Assembly: GCA_023213235.1 (NCBI GenBank)
Contig: CP096137.1
Span: 3,438,437-3,502,436, forward strand
From: Elusimicrobiota bacterium
GTDB taxonomy: Bacteria > Elusimicrobiota > Elusimicrobia > UBA1565 > UBA9628
Direction of reading: 5' to 3'
Length of the DNA: 64,000 nt
The position numbers and the translations under genes are program-made. This document shows, one piece after another, positions 36,496 through 47,821 of this stretch (position 1 is its first letter; every line of letters starts with the position of its first letter). The notes beneath the pieces are model-generated. The model did not search any database. It saw only the letters and a list, made by a program, of their open reading frames with translations, and had not been told where the DNA came from.

Positions 36496-37398
36496 CTAGG
36501 TTCCCTTAAAGAGTTCTGATTCATTTGGGTATTTATCTCTGAACTTTTGAATGATCAGCTTAGATCCGGCAGGTACATTCTCACGGAACAGCTGGTTGAA
36601 CTCATACGGATAAAGATACGAAGGCGGGCCCCAACTCCCTTCCGTCTTCTTTCGTAAGTACAGTTCAACGATCGCTGCTATTCCCCGCTCGGACCCAATA
36701 CCTACGAGTCTACGCGCAGAATCGAGGATGACACGCGAACTTTGAGAACCAAGACCTTTCAGAAAGTAGTCCTCGTACTGACTCGGATTAGGCAATGAGG
36801 CTAACAGGTGGAACGTGGTCCATGTCTTACGCTCATCTTCGAGATAATTTTCAGTAATGAGCGCTTTGGCAAAGTCATTCCATTCCTGCTGTTTGACTCC
36901 AGTGCTTACATACAACTCAAGATAGCGCTGCGCGAGAGTTGATTTGAGTGGCCCGAAATAGAAGTTAGTGTTCGCCTTCTCTAGGGGTGCGATTCCCTGC
37001 GTCATCTGCAATGACGAGTAGCTGCCGTCTGAGGCGGATTTCAAGAAAAGAAGATATACATTGCCGGCTTTATAGGGATCTGAGAAGCCACCATAGTAGT
37101 CATTGTCACGGTATTTCACGACTAGCGACGGTAATGATTTTCCTTTGTAAATCTTGAGCGCGCTGCATTTGGCGACGAACTCCTTTGCCTGTACTACGCG
37201 GTCGCCCATTGGGTTCTCGGTGCTGATCGTAATAGTGAGTGCATCCACTTTTGCCATAACAACGAGGTCGCTATCAGTAATGAGCCGATCGATGGTAAAT
37301 GGGACCAGCGATCGGCCCTGAGCTCCCATCGGGAGCAAAATGCAGAGCATTCCGACTAGGCCGGATGCTTTCGTGAGCGTCGCTGTGTTGTTCCTCAT
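36496..37398 (-). CDS. Cassette gene: secreted hypothetical protein
   Basis: 300 residues. Signal peptide ASGLVGMLCILLPMGAQG. The mature part starts with an OB/SH3-like beta region (DLVVMAKVDALTI, LPSLVVKYRDNDYY), then helical repeats near LASLPNPSQYEDYFLKGL that resemble HEAT-type helices. The stop is 4 nt from attC A6 and the start 6 nt from A7, so it is a single-gene cassette. G+C about 48%. Function unknown. Confidence 0.78.
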   Translation of the reverse strand: MRNNTATLTKASGLVGMLCILLPMGAQGRSLVPFTIDRLITDSDLVVMAKVDALTITISTENPMGDRVVQAKEFVAKCSALKIYKGKSLPSLVVKYRDNDYYGGFSDPYKAGNVYLLFLKSASDGSYSSLQMTQGIAPLEKANTNFYFGPLKSTLAQRYLELYVSTGVKQQEWNDFAKALITENYLEDERKTWTTFHLLASLPNPSQYEDYFLKGLGSQSSRVILDSARRLVGIGSERGIAAIVELYLRKKTEGSWGPPSYLYPYEFNQLFRENVPAGSKLIIQKFRDKYPNESELFKGT

Positions 37399-37404
37399 TG
37401 TGAT

Positions 37405-37486
37405 GCCTAACGCCGAGGGTTTGCCGCCGCAACTCTAAGATGTCCACCCAAACGAGGTTGCGGGCGGCTGAAGCCATTGGTTAGGC
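37405..37486 (-). other. attC recombination site A7
   Basis: 82 bp. Both boxes are perfect on the minus strand: R'' GCCTAAC (37486-37480) and R' GTTAGGC (37411-37405). Arms GCCGCCCGCAACC and GTTGCGGCGGC, loop CTCGTTTGGGTGGA. Confidence 0.92.
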
Positions 37487-37527
37487 GGAAGGTGTGCATG
37501 CGGCTCAAATCTTCAGTTCTCGTTATA

Positions 37528-37971
37528 CTAGGTCGAGAGCCTTTTCAAGGTGTCTACTATTAAGGCGTGGGTCCGCACAAACTTTTCATTCATTAAGAAT
37601 TCCCGCTTCGGAACTGTTTTTTCTTTCAATCTTGCTGCTTTCGCGCGACCTTTAATAAAGCACTCTTTGCATACATAGTAGGCGAGAAGGCTTTCTTGAA
37701 ACTTAACCTTACAATGCAGACATTTCCTTTTACGTTCAAGCGCAAAAACTCGTTGAGCGGCGGCGTCTGACGTGGCAGGGGGAACACGGGTTTTAAACAA
37801 ATCGTCCACAGTAGGCTCTGGGCGGCGCCGCTTCGAAACAAACTTTGTTTTGGGTAACATTTTCCGAATTCGATCTAAATCGGTGCATACTCGGCACGAA
37901 TTGCATCCTTTAGGAATTTCTGGCTGGTATACCACAGCTAATGCATCGGAGATTGTTTTTTGGGCCCTCAT
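37528..37971 (-). CDS. Cassette gene: zinc-ribbon-like protein
   Basis: 147 residues, basic. Two Cys clusters: CNSCRVC near residue 23 and CLHCKVKF...YYVCKEC near residue 85, the second a treble-clef/zinc-ribbon spacing. Lys/Arg-rich elsewhere, so nucleic-acid binding is possible. The stop is 41 nt from attC A7. The 188-bp gap upstream (37972-38159) shows no attC and no convincing minus-strand gene. Confidence 0.72.
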   Translation of the reverse strand: MRAQKTISDALAVVYQPEIPKGCNSCRVCTDLDRIRKMLPKTKFVSKRRRPEPTVDDLFKTRVPPATSDAAAQRVFALERKRKCLHCKVKFQESLLAYYVCKECFIKGRAKAARLKEKTVPKREFLMNEKFVRTHALIVDTLKRLST

Positions 37972-38159
37972 TCGATGCAGTTCCCGTATTGGGAAACTGA
38001 TAAACCGAAATTTCCCATCACACGGGACTGCGTACGTGAGGACGCCGCGTGGGAATCTGCAGACTACCGTGACGATGGCTGCGTAGAAGAGATCTCTCCG
38101 TGTCGGTTCGCCTGTCCGGACTATTTCATGGTGGTCAAAATAATTGCTGAGAATAGGGC

Positions 38160-38581
38160 CTATCGGCGATTCATTTTCATAGCGACAAATTCCCGTACCA
38201 TAGACAATATCCGGGGCACCGTAAACAAAGGCGTCCCCCAGTAGGTCTGGACGTCTTTTTGCCGCACAACGAAGTCATAGTTTGATTTATTGCCATGCCA
38301 CCGGCCTTCTGATTCTGTTGTGCCCAAAATTCGATGAACCTCTGGGTGCTTCTTGCTTGCGAGCAGTTCTCGCGCACGGAGTGCCGCCGCTTCGGAGTGG
38401 ACCTTGCTGACGGGCTTCCCGGGGGAGTAAGGCGTCCGGCGATCCAAAGGCCAGCGTCGCAAATACGATTCATGCCTGAGTCGGTGCCTGCCGCCCAGTC
38501 CGAAATCGAATCGACATCTAGTCCAAGATCGATTCTGGCGTCGGTTCTTAAATGGCGGAATATCTTGGCAAGGAAACTCAT
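38160..38581 (-). CDS. Cassette gene: hypothetical protein (frame break)
   Basis: 140 residues after adding one base to the A3 run at 38446-38448, which joins MNRICDAGL to DRRTPYSPGKPVSKVH. The C-terminal half (ALRARELLASKKHPEVHRIL, RWHGNKSNYDFVVRQKDV) is a well-formed alpha/beta sequence. No family recognised. It has no attC of its own on either side, so the interval between A8 and A7 appears to be a multi-gene cassette or to have lost a site. Confidence 0.62.
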
Positions 38582-38623
38582 TCGTTTCTCATTATGGAAC
38601 TCTCTGAAATTCTGCTGTTCATT

Positions 38624-39121
38624 CTAATCTTTCCACTTTTGAATCGCCATGACGCCGGCGAATCGGCTATTCAGAATGCCTGAATAGTCCAGAAGAGCAA
38701 TCCCCTGATTCGCATGGATTAACTCAACCTGAAGCGCTTGCCGATGCATATACGCTGCTCCGAATCCCTCTTTCAAAAGACCCGCTATGTCGGGCTTGAG
38801 GCGGTTTACATGCGGTCGGAACTCATCCCACGCTGATGTGGAATACAAGCGCCTCTTTTCATCGCGGCCTTCGTTGCTGATCTTGAGATTCAATTCGACC
38901 TCGATTCGAAGGGCAGATAGCAGGTCTTCCTCCTTCGAATGAGCCTCCTCTCGACGATGGCATTCCTGCGCGACGGCAGAAATCAGACCGCCAACAACCG
39001 CAGCTAAAATTGTGGTAACGGTATTCCAGCCGTGCTCTGCATTCCAGGCGACGAGCGCCAAAGTTGCGCAGAGCGCGATCAGAGCCGTAAACAGTCCGAT
39101 TAATAATTTTGATTTTCTCAT
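38624..39121 (-). CDS. Cassette gene: membrane protein, unknown function
   Basis: 165 residues. Two N-terminal membrane helices (LLIGLFTALIALCATLALVAW and VTTILAAVVGGLISAVA), then a charged helical domain with CHRREEAHSKEEDLLSALRI, likely a cytoplasmic coiled region. The start is 13 nt from attC A8. No family recognised. Confidence 0.75.
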   Translation of the reverse strand: MRKSKLLIGLFTALIALCATLALVAWNAEHGWNTVTTILAAVVGGLISAVAQECHRREEAHSKEEDLLSALRIEVELNLKISNEGRDEKRRLYSTSAWDEFRPHVNRLKPDIAGLLKEGFGAAYMHRQALQVELIHANQGIALLDYSGILNSRFAGVMAIQKWKD

Positions 39122-39133
39122 TCTTATGTTTCC

Positions 39134-39214
39134 GCCTAACGCAGAGGGTCTGCCGCCGCCGCTTTAACTATCCAACCAAACGAGGCGGCGGTCGGCAGCA
39201 CCCAATGGTTAGGG
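39134..39214 (-). other. attC recombination site A8
   Basis: 81 bp. Minus strand: R'' CCCTAAC (39214-39208) and R' GTTAGGC (39140-39134), arms GCTGCCGACCGCCGCC and GGCGGCGGCAGAC, loop CTCGTTTGGTTGGA. Confidence 0.92.
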
Positions 39215-39256
39215 CTCATCTTATTTTTATACTTCCGATCTGTTAGACAAAGGCAG

Positions 39257-39768
39257 TTACGCTCTGTTGAAGACTATGCAGACGCCCGCAGACAAAAATG
39301 ATCCTAGAAGCACGCTGATTCCACCAACTTCTTTCATTGAGGCGAATTCCTGGTTGGCGTATCTATCCCGGGACCTCACTACGGAGCGTCCTTGGAGCCA
39401 GATTGTCGCCGAGATAACTGCGACGACAAAACATGCGGCAACCATTTTCCGGCCATTTGCGGTTACATTCGATGATAGCCAGATTGTGCCCAGACGGAAT
39501 GAAACTATGACTGACCAAATGCCGATACAGATAAGAAGATTGAAAAAGAGTATTTCTGCCGGCGCATTCAAAATGAAAAAAAGGCCAAAAAATCCGTACC
39601 CAGCACCATGGCCGGCAGCGTATATTGCAGGCGAAAAAAGAAGGCCGCAACGCCTGTCCGAAGCATCACTCTCAGCCAATTGGGCCGATTATTCGTCCTC
39701 ACCCATACGAATAGAACTGAGGGCACAGCTAAAATCAGATAGAGAGCTAAGGCCGCTGAAAAACTCAT
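39257..39768 (-). CDS. Cassette gene: membrane protein (frame break)
   Basis: The ATG at 39768 opens SFSAALALYLILAVPSVLFV. The frame is lost in the A7/A6 runs at 39576-39592; one added base joins it to FILNAPAEILFF and a stop at 39257, giving 170 residues with about five membrane helices. The stop is 42 nt from attC A8. First cassette of the array in reading order. No family recognised. Confidence 0.65.
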
Positions 39769-39841
39769 GATCGCATTCTCTTTTTACTGAGCATTCTGCC
39801 GTTCGTTGTTAATGGAGCCCTAACTTTGAATTCACTCGATC

Positions 39842-39963
39842 GGCCTAATTCGGAGGACGAAACGAATGGATTTTTTGAATTGTAATGCCAAAACCGATGA
39901 AAAGCCATAGCCGTCGTTTCGGCCGTTCGTCGAGTTAGGCCGCCAGTCTGGTCGGCCTAACTC
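39842..39963 (-). other. Degenerate attC-like site and 15-bp palindrome at the array edge
   Basis: GGCCTAA (39842-39848) and GTTAGGC (39934-39940) bracket arms with ACGAAACGA against TCGTTTCG, an attC-like fold about 100 bp long. It is overlapped by GAGTTAGGCCGCCAG / CTGGTCGGCCTAACTC (39932-39963), an almost perfect palindrome with one bulged T. CCCTAAC also occurs at 39818-39824. Host-like G+C resumes just beyond, so this marks the array boundary. An attI site cannot be ruled out, but no integrase gene adjoins it. Confidence 0.55.
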
Positions 39964-40008
39964 CGCGGCGAATACCGCAACAACAGGTGGACAGACACCA
40001 GGACGGCG

Positions 40009-41353
40009 TCAGTGCAGCGGGAAGGAACGACCGTCGGAGGCGTGGACGGTTTCGGTGACGCCGGCGGGGCCGGTCTCAACCGACAGCCAGTGGTGGAGCT
40101 TGGTCTTCACCGGCCCGGGGAACAGCGGGGAGCCGCCCCCACCCGTGAGGACGTACTTCACGCCGTCGCGCTCAAGGGTGCCGAGGCCGTGGATGTGGCC
40201 CATGTAGACGCGCTGGACCTTGTTCGCGGACATGAGCGCCATGAATTCCGTCGCGCCCTGCTTGAATCCCCCGCCCCCTTGAGGCGGCCCCAATCCGTCC
40301 ACTCGCCGAGGGGCGCGGGCGGGATGTGGGTGAAGACGATCGTGGGGATCTCCGGCGAGAGCTGAGACGCCAGCCACTGCAGCTGCTCCGGCGTGATGCG
40401 CCCCGCCGAGGAGTCGACGACGATGAAACGGCGCCCGCCGCGATCGAAGACGTAGTTAGTCTCGCCGAAGGTCGCTCGATACACCTTGTCGTTGGTGATC
40501 CCGTGCGGCTTATGCCGGTCGTGGTTGCCGATGACCGTCAGGAACGGCGACTTGATCCCCGACGAGATCAGCCCCTTGATGAAGCCCCAGAAATTCGAAA
40601 CCGTCCCCCGGCTGACCATGTCGCCGAGCTGGAGGATGAAGTCCGGGCGCGAGTGATCGGCCCGGTGGAGGAGGCGCCAGAAAACGCCCGGAACGTTGAA
40701 GAGGACGCGGGAGATGAGGAAACGTCCCGGCTCCGCGTCGCCGATGACGGCGAACTTGAAGGTCTCCCCGCCGCGCGCGGAACGGACTGGAGCTTGGTGA
40801 GCTGACTCTCCGTGCGCCAGGGGCGCGCGTGGCGCTCGAGAATCCCAAGCTCCCCCGGCAAACGCGCGGGGTCCGGCGCCACGACGAGATGCCCCTTGCC
40901 GACGGCCTCTTCGACGGAGGGCACGGCGATCATCGGACCGTGGATGACGTGCAGGATGCGGCCGTCCCAATGGCGATCGTCGAGCGCCAGCAGGGACTCG
41001 GCGCGGCCGATGATGCCGAGATCGAGGTCGGTGTCGGACTTGAACGGAAGGCCGGTGCGATGGCTCACACCCGTCTGGCGGCTGCCGTGGATGACGAAGG
41101 CCTGGCCCGTCTGGACGGCGAGCGCCTTCACGGCCTGGATGTGGGCCGGGGTCACGCCGGGACCCGGAATGCCGAACACGGACGCCGGCAAGGCCGGAAG
41201 CTCGGGCGTGGACGGCGCGAGAAGACGCCCGGAGGCGAGAGCGGAAGGAGCGGAGAGGGCCGGCGCGGAGGGAACGACGCGCGTGACGACCTGCGCGGAG
41301 GCCGCGCCGGCGGCGAGTACGAACACCGCCGCCGGCGCGAACATCCGCTTCAT
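40009..41353 (-). CDS. Secreted metallophosphoesterase with nucleotidyltransferase-like N-terminal domain (two frame breaks)
   Basis: Signal peptide AAVFVLAAGAASAQ, then a short Pro/Ala/Ser module. Residues about 85-165 have VIHGSRQTG and KSDTDLDLGIIG, the Gly-Ser...Asp-x-Asp layout of polymerase-beta-type nucleotidyltransferases. The C-terminal half is a calcineurin-like phosphoesterase: VIGDAEPG, LQLGDMVSRG, TVIGNHDRHK, VFTHIPP and YMGHIHGLG. One base added at 40766-40769 and one within 40268-40278 give 448 residues. It starts 2 nt after the MoxR stop, so it belongs to the Bat transcript. Substrate unknown. Confidence 0.83.
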
Positions 41354-41355
41354 GG

Positions 41356-42849
<1,494 letters not shown>

Positions 42850-42859
42850 AGACGCTCCA

Positions 42860-45800
42860 TTAGGGCTTGGACGGCTGCTTGGCTTTGGGATGGAAGGCGA
42901 GCTCGAGAGTCTCGAGCGGGTCTCCCTCGGTGGAAATCGAAATCGGGCGAAGGCGCGCGGCGTCGAAGGAGTTCTCGATCATGGCTTCGCGGCGCGCGAT
43001 GGCGGAGGCCGACTCGGAGCGGACCGCCTTCGAGGAGGTGTCGAGCATGCGGGTCTCGCCGGTCTCGGCGTCGACGACGGGCAGCAGGCCCACGTCGGGC
43101 AGCGGCGCCATCTCGGCGGGGTCGGTCACGCGGATGGCGCGCACGTCGTGGCGCGCGGCGAGCCCGCCCAGGGCGTCCTTGAAGTCGGGGGCGATGAAGT
43201 CGGAGATGACGGCGACCATGGCGCGCGAGCCGAGCAGGCGGCCGGCGGTCTCGAGGCCCGGGCGCAGGTCGGTGGAGGTGCCCGCCGCCTCGGCCTTGAG
43301 GAGCTGGTCGATCAAGGACATCGCGTGGCGCGCGCCGCCGCGGGGCGGGATCACGGCCTCGACGCGGTCGGAGACGAGGATCGCGCCGACGCGGACGTTG
43401 GAGTGGGCGGCCGCGAGCGCCAGCATGGCGGCGGCGTCCTCGATGGCGGTGCGCTTGTCCTCGCCGCGGGTGCCGAAGCGGCCGGAGCGGGAGACGTCGA
43501 TGACGAGCATGAGGGACATGTCGCGCTCGAGCTCGAACTTTTGGAGTAGAGCTCGCCCTTCTTGGCGGAGGTTTTCCAGTCGATGTCGCGGCGGTCCTCG
43601 CCGGCGTAGGGGCGGGCCTCGGCGAACTCGGTGCCGCCGGCGCCGATGAAGCGCGAGCGGAAGGAGCCGCCGTTGACGGCGGTGGCCATGCGGCGGGCCG
43701 TGAGCTCGACGCGGCGCGAGCGGCCGAGCGTGGAGGCGGCGATCGACTGGCGGACGGGCGCCTCGGCCTCGGGAGCGAACGCGCCCTTTCCGAGCAGGCG
43801 CCACGCGACGTAGGCGGCCGCCGCGCCGAGGGCGAGGAAGACCATCCACGGGGCGACGGAGGGCAGCGCCGCGAGCGCCATGGGCGCCAGCGGGATCATG
43901 CCGAAGCCGCGCGCCTGGCGCGGGTTGACGTCGAAGGCGGCGAGCGCGCGGTCGGCGGCGCGGGCCGCGGTCTCGACGGCCTCCTTCTCGGCGTCGGTCA
44001 GCGCGCGGCGCGTCTTGCCGTCCGCCTCCCAGCCCTGGCCGGAGGCGAGGATCGAGCCGAGGAAGCTCTTGAGCTTGACGACGTCCTGGCGCGTGTAGAC
44101 CTGCTTGTGGTCGCCGATGCCGTTGTTGGAGCCCGGGTCCATGACGCCCAAGGCGCGCAGCTGCTCGTTGAAGATCGCGCCCGGGAACACCGTGTAGCCC
44201 TCTTGCAGGGGACCGTTGAGGAGCTCGGCGGCGATCTCGCCGGGCGCGTCGCCGGTGGCGACGCCCGCGGCGGCGGCGAGGGCCTCGAGCTCGGGCAGCA
44301 GCTTCGCGGCGAGCGCCGCGGCGGGCTGGGCGGCGGCCGTCTTCTTCGCCGCGGCGATCTCCTCGCGCAGGAGGCGGTAGTGCCGCAGCTTGAGGGAATC
44401 GCGCCACGCGCTCTCCCCGTCGCGCACGCCGGAGGCGACCAAGGAGTCCTTGAGCGGGGCGATGACTTCCTCCGCGGCCTCGGCGAGCGCGATCGCCCGG
44501 GACTCGGCGGCGCCGCGGGCGAAATCGGAGAGGCTCTTGCCCGCGGGGCCTTTGAGGGCGGCGGAGAGAGAGCGGTAGGCGGCGGCCTCGGAAGGCGTGC
44601 CCTCGACGGACTCGAGGACGAGCTTGAGGATGTCGTCGGCGTCGGCGGCGTCCGCGGGGCGCGCGGCGATGTGGGCGAGGAGCGTCTCCTGCGCCTTGAG
44701 CGCGCGGGCGGCGTCGAGCTTGCCGGCGGAGAGCTCCATGGAGAGGCGGGCCAGCGCGAGCGCCGGGACCGGCGCGGAGGCGGCCGTCGCGCCGAAGCGG
44801 GCGGCGAGGATCGCGTCGAGGCGGTCGAGCGTCTTGGCGAGGAGGATCTTCTCGTTGAGATTGAGCTCGCGGGCGGAGGAGCCGGGCGTGCGGCCCGAGG
44901 CGGCGAGCGCGCGCACGTGGTCGCGGATCGCCTCGAGCTCGGCGCGCGTGTAGACCTGCTTGTAGTCGACGAGGGTGTTGCCCGCGCCCGGCATCAGCTT
45001 CGCGGCGCGCAGGGACTCGTTGAACTCCGAGCCCGGGAAGAGCTGGTAGCCGGCGAGCAGGAGGACGTTGGCCTCGTCGGCGGCCATCTCGCCGGGCGTG
45101 TCGCCGGCGGGCACGCCCGCGAGCGCGGCGATCGCCTCGAAGCGCGCCAGGTTCTTCGCGTCCGCGCCGGCGAGCTCGCGCACGACCTTGAAGTGGCGCA
45201 GCTTGACGTCGGGGCGCCAGGTGGACTCGTTCTGGCGCACGCCGGCCGCGAGGAGCTTGGCCTTGAGCGACGGGTCGGCCTTTTCGGCGGCCTCGCCGGC
45301 TTCCTTGAGGGCGTCGGCGGCGCGGGACTTGGCGACCGTCGCGAAGACCGCGCCGTTCGGCGTCTTGAGGGACGCGGAGAGCAGGTCGAGCGCGGCGGCT
45401 TCCTTGTCGCCGCCCTTGACCGCGGCGAGCGCCTGCGCCAGCACCTTGCCGGCCTCGTCGGCGTCGATCGGCCCCTTGGCGGCGCGGTCGAGAAGGGCCT
45501 TCAAGATCTCCACGGCGAACGGGGCGTCGGAGGCGCGCGGCGTCAGCGCGCGGGAGAGCTTCGCGAGCTCGAGGGACTCGATTTCGAGCGCCGGCAGGGC
45601 CGCGGCGTCCGGGAAGTTCTTGCCGCGGGCGGCGTCGACGGCGGCGAGCGCCTCGATGAGGTAGAGCTTCTCGCTCCACGTCAGCGGCCGCTCCGCGCCC
45701 TGCGCGTCCCAGCCCTTGCCGGACTTGGCGATGCCGGCGAGGGTCTCGCGCAGCTTGGCCAGCTGGGCCGTGTCGAGCGTCTCGGGGTAGGCCAAGCGGC

Positions 45801-47821
45801 CCGAGATGTCGCCGGACGCCGGGGCCAGGCCCGCGCCGCGCAAAGCGCGCAGGAAGGAGTTGTTGGAGAAGGTCGAGTTGCCGGACTTGAGCGTCGCGTA
45901 CACGTCGTCGGCCGCGGCCTCGGGGCGGTGCCGCCCTCCATCATTCCGGACTTGGCTCCCGTCTCGAGCAAGGCTTCCAACTGGCCTTCCGCGCGATCGA
46001 GAAGCTCGCGGACGGCGAAATTATCCTTGTTCTCGGCCAACGGCTTGCCCATCTCGGCGATCGCCGCCTGCAGCGCGCGCAGGTGGGAGAGCTTGTAGGA
46101 GTCGCGGTAGTTCTTCGACGTCGAGGAGTAGCCGCCGCGGCCGTAGTAGCCGCCGTGCCCGTGGTCGTCGTAGTAATCGTGGTAGCCGCCGCCGTAGGAC
46201 GTGCTCTGCGTGTCGGGCAGGACGACGCCGTCCTTGATGAGGCGCTCGTGCAGGCCGGGGATCTTGGCCTCGGCGTCCTGGATCAGGTTCGTCGCGGCCT
46301 TCGTGACGACGTAGCGCGCGGCGCCGACGAGAGGGCCGGCGCGCCGCCCTCGCCCTGCATGTTGCCGGCCATGGAGATGAGCATCGCGGTCAGGGACGGA
46401 GGCGCCTGGACTTCCTGGTCGGGCGGAGTCTGTTTGTAAATCTCGAGGCGCACGCCGTCGATGCGCGCGGTGTTGACGAGCGCCGCGTCGAAGAACGCCT
46501 TCGACTTCAGCATGTCGGACTCGGTCGCCGCCGGCTCGGCCAGGCGGCGGAAGGCGAAGCTCGCCGTCCAGAGCTGGAGCATCGGGTCGTTCTGATGGAC
46601 GGCCTGGACCGTCATCAGGCCCGGGAAGAACTTCGCGCCGTCGCCCTGGGCGAGGAAGGCGTAGAGCGCGCCGGCCGCGGCCTGCTGCACCTGCTTGTTC
46701 GGGCTCTTGAGGACGCGGAAGAGCTGGACGACGGTCTTCTCGTCGCCGTCCTCGACGCCGAGCATCACGAGCTTGACGAGCATCCGCGAGGCGCCCTCGT
46801 CGCGCGCCGAGCCCGCGATCAGCTGGTCCATCGCGGCCCACAGCGCGTCGCTCTGCCGCTCGACGAGCGAGCGCAGGAGGATCGTCTCCCCCTGGTTGGT
46901 CAGCGGCAGGACGCCGGAGCGGCGGAAGATCGCGACGATGATGTTGTCGGCCTTGGGATCGGGCGACTCGCGCAGGATGGTGAGCGCGCGCTCGAAGTCG
47001 TCGCCCGCGGTCTTCGGGGACTCGTGCCAGCGCTTGAGGGCGGGAAGGACCTCCTCGGTGATGCGCGCGTCGACGTAGCGGTCGGTGAAGATGAACAAGT
47101 CCTCGGCGTAGAACAGCTTCATCGAGACCTCGGCGGCGACGCGCTGCTGCTCGGCGAACTTGAAGGTGCCGACCGTGGAGACGCCCGTGAGCCCGAGCAT
47201 GACGGCGAGGACGGCGACGGTCGCGCCGCGCTTGAGGCGCTGCCAGCGGGAGACGGGCGCGGAGGCCTGCGCCGGCGCCTCGAAGGCGACGGGCCGGCCG
47301 TCGGCGACGGACTTGAGCGCGGCCAGGCGCGTCTCGGCCTCGGAGTGCGCCATCCAGGCGAGCTGGGCGCGGCGCGCGGCGACGCGCTCGACGATCGGCT
47401 TGAGCGGCTCCATGCGGGCGCGGCTGGTCTTTTTAAGCGCCGTCAGGACCTTGTCGAGCGTCTCGGGGGCGGCGCCGGAGAGGTAGGCGGCGGTCAGCTT
47501 CTCGCGCCACAGGGCCTCGTCGCGCGCGGCCATGACGATCATCGACTCGCGCAGGTCTTCCTTGGCCTCCTGCCAGCCCTTCACGAAGGCCGCGAGGCGC
47601 CGCTCGTCGGCCTCGCGCAGGTCGTAGACGTGGAGCAGGTCGGCGAGCACGCCCTGCGGCACGAAGCCGCGGCGCGTCTGCCACCACTCCTTGATGCCGC
47701 GCGTGATCCTGCCGCCGCTCCAGGAGTCGGCGGCGAGGTAGCCGGCGACGAGGGTGGCGAGCGCGGCGAACGGCAGAATCTGGGGCCAGGCGCCGAGCGG
47801 GATCAGCGCCGCGCCGAGCAT
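42860..47821 (-). other. C-terminal part: helical region, ~282-residue repeats and DUF58
   Basis: Either the tail of the giant protein or a separate gene starting at the ATG at 47821, which overlaps the preceding frame by 19 nt without a ribosome site. A membrane helix (TVAVLAVMLGLTGVSTVG) precedes helical HEAT-like segments, then a Tyr/Gly/His tract (YYDDHGHGGYYGRGGYSS ~46150), then two full and one partial copies of a ~282-residue repeat (starts near 45865, 45025 and 44175), a membrane helix (WMVFLALGAAAAYVAWRLL) and DUF58. Three single-base corrections are needed within it. Confidence 0.7.

Noticed and set aside
37960..38244. A 94-codon plus-strand frame in the cassette region
   Set aside because: It overlaps the better-formed minus-strand gene 38160-38581, runs against the orientation of the array, and has no ribosome site. 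It cannot be fully excluded.
29726..39214. CRISPR array, because of regularly repeated GC-rich elements
   Set aside because: The repeats are ~80 bp, hundreds of bases apart, palindromic and bracketed by integron core boxes; no short direct repeats with spacers.
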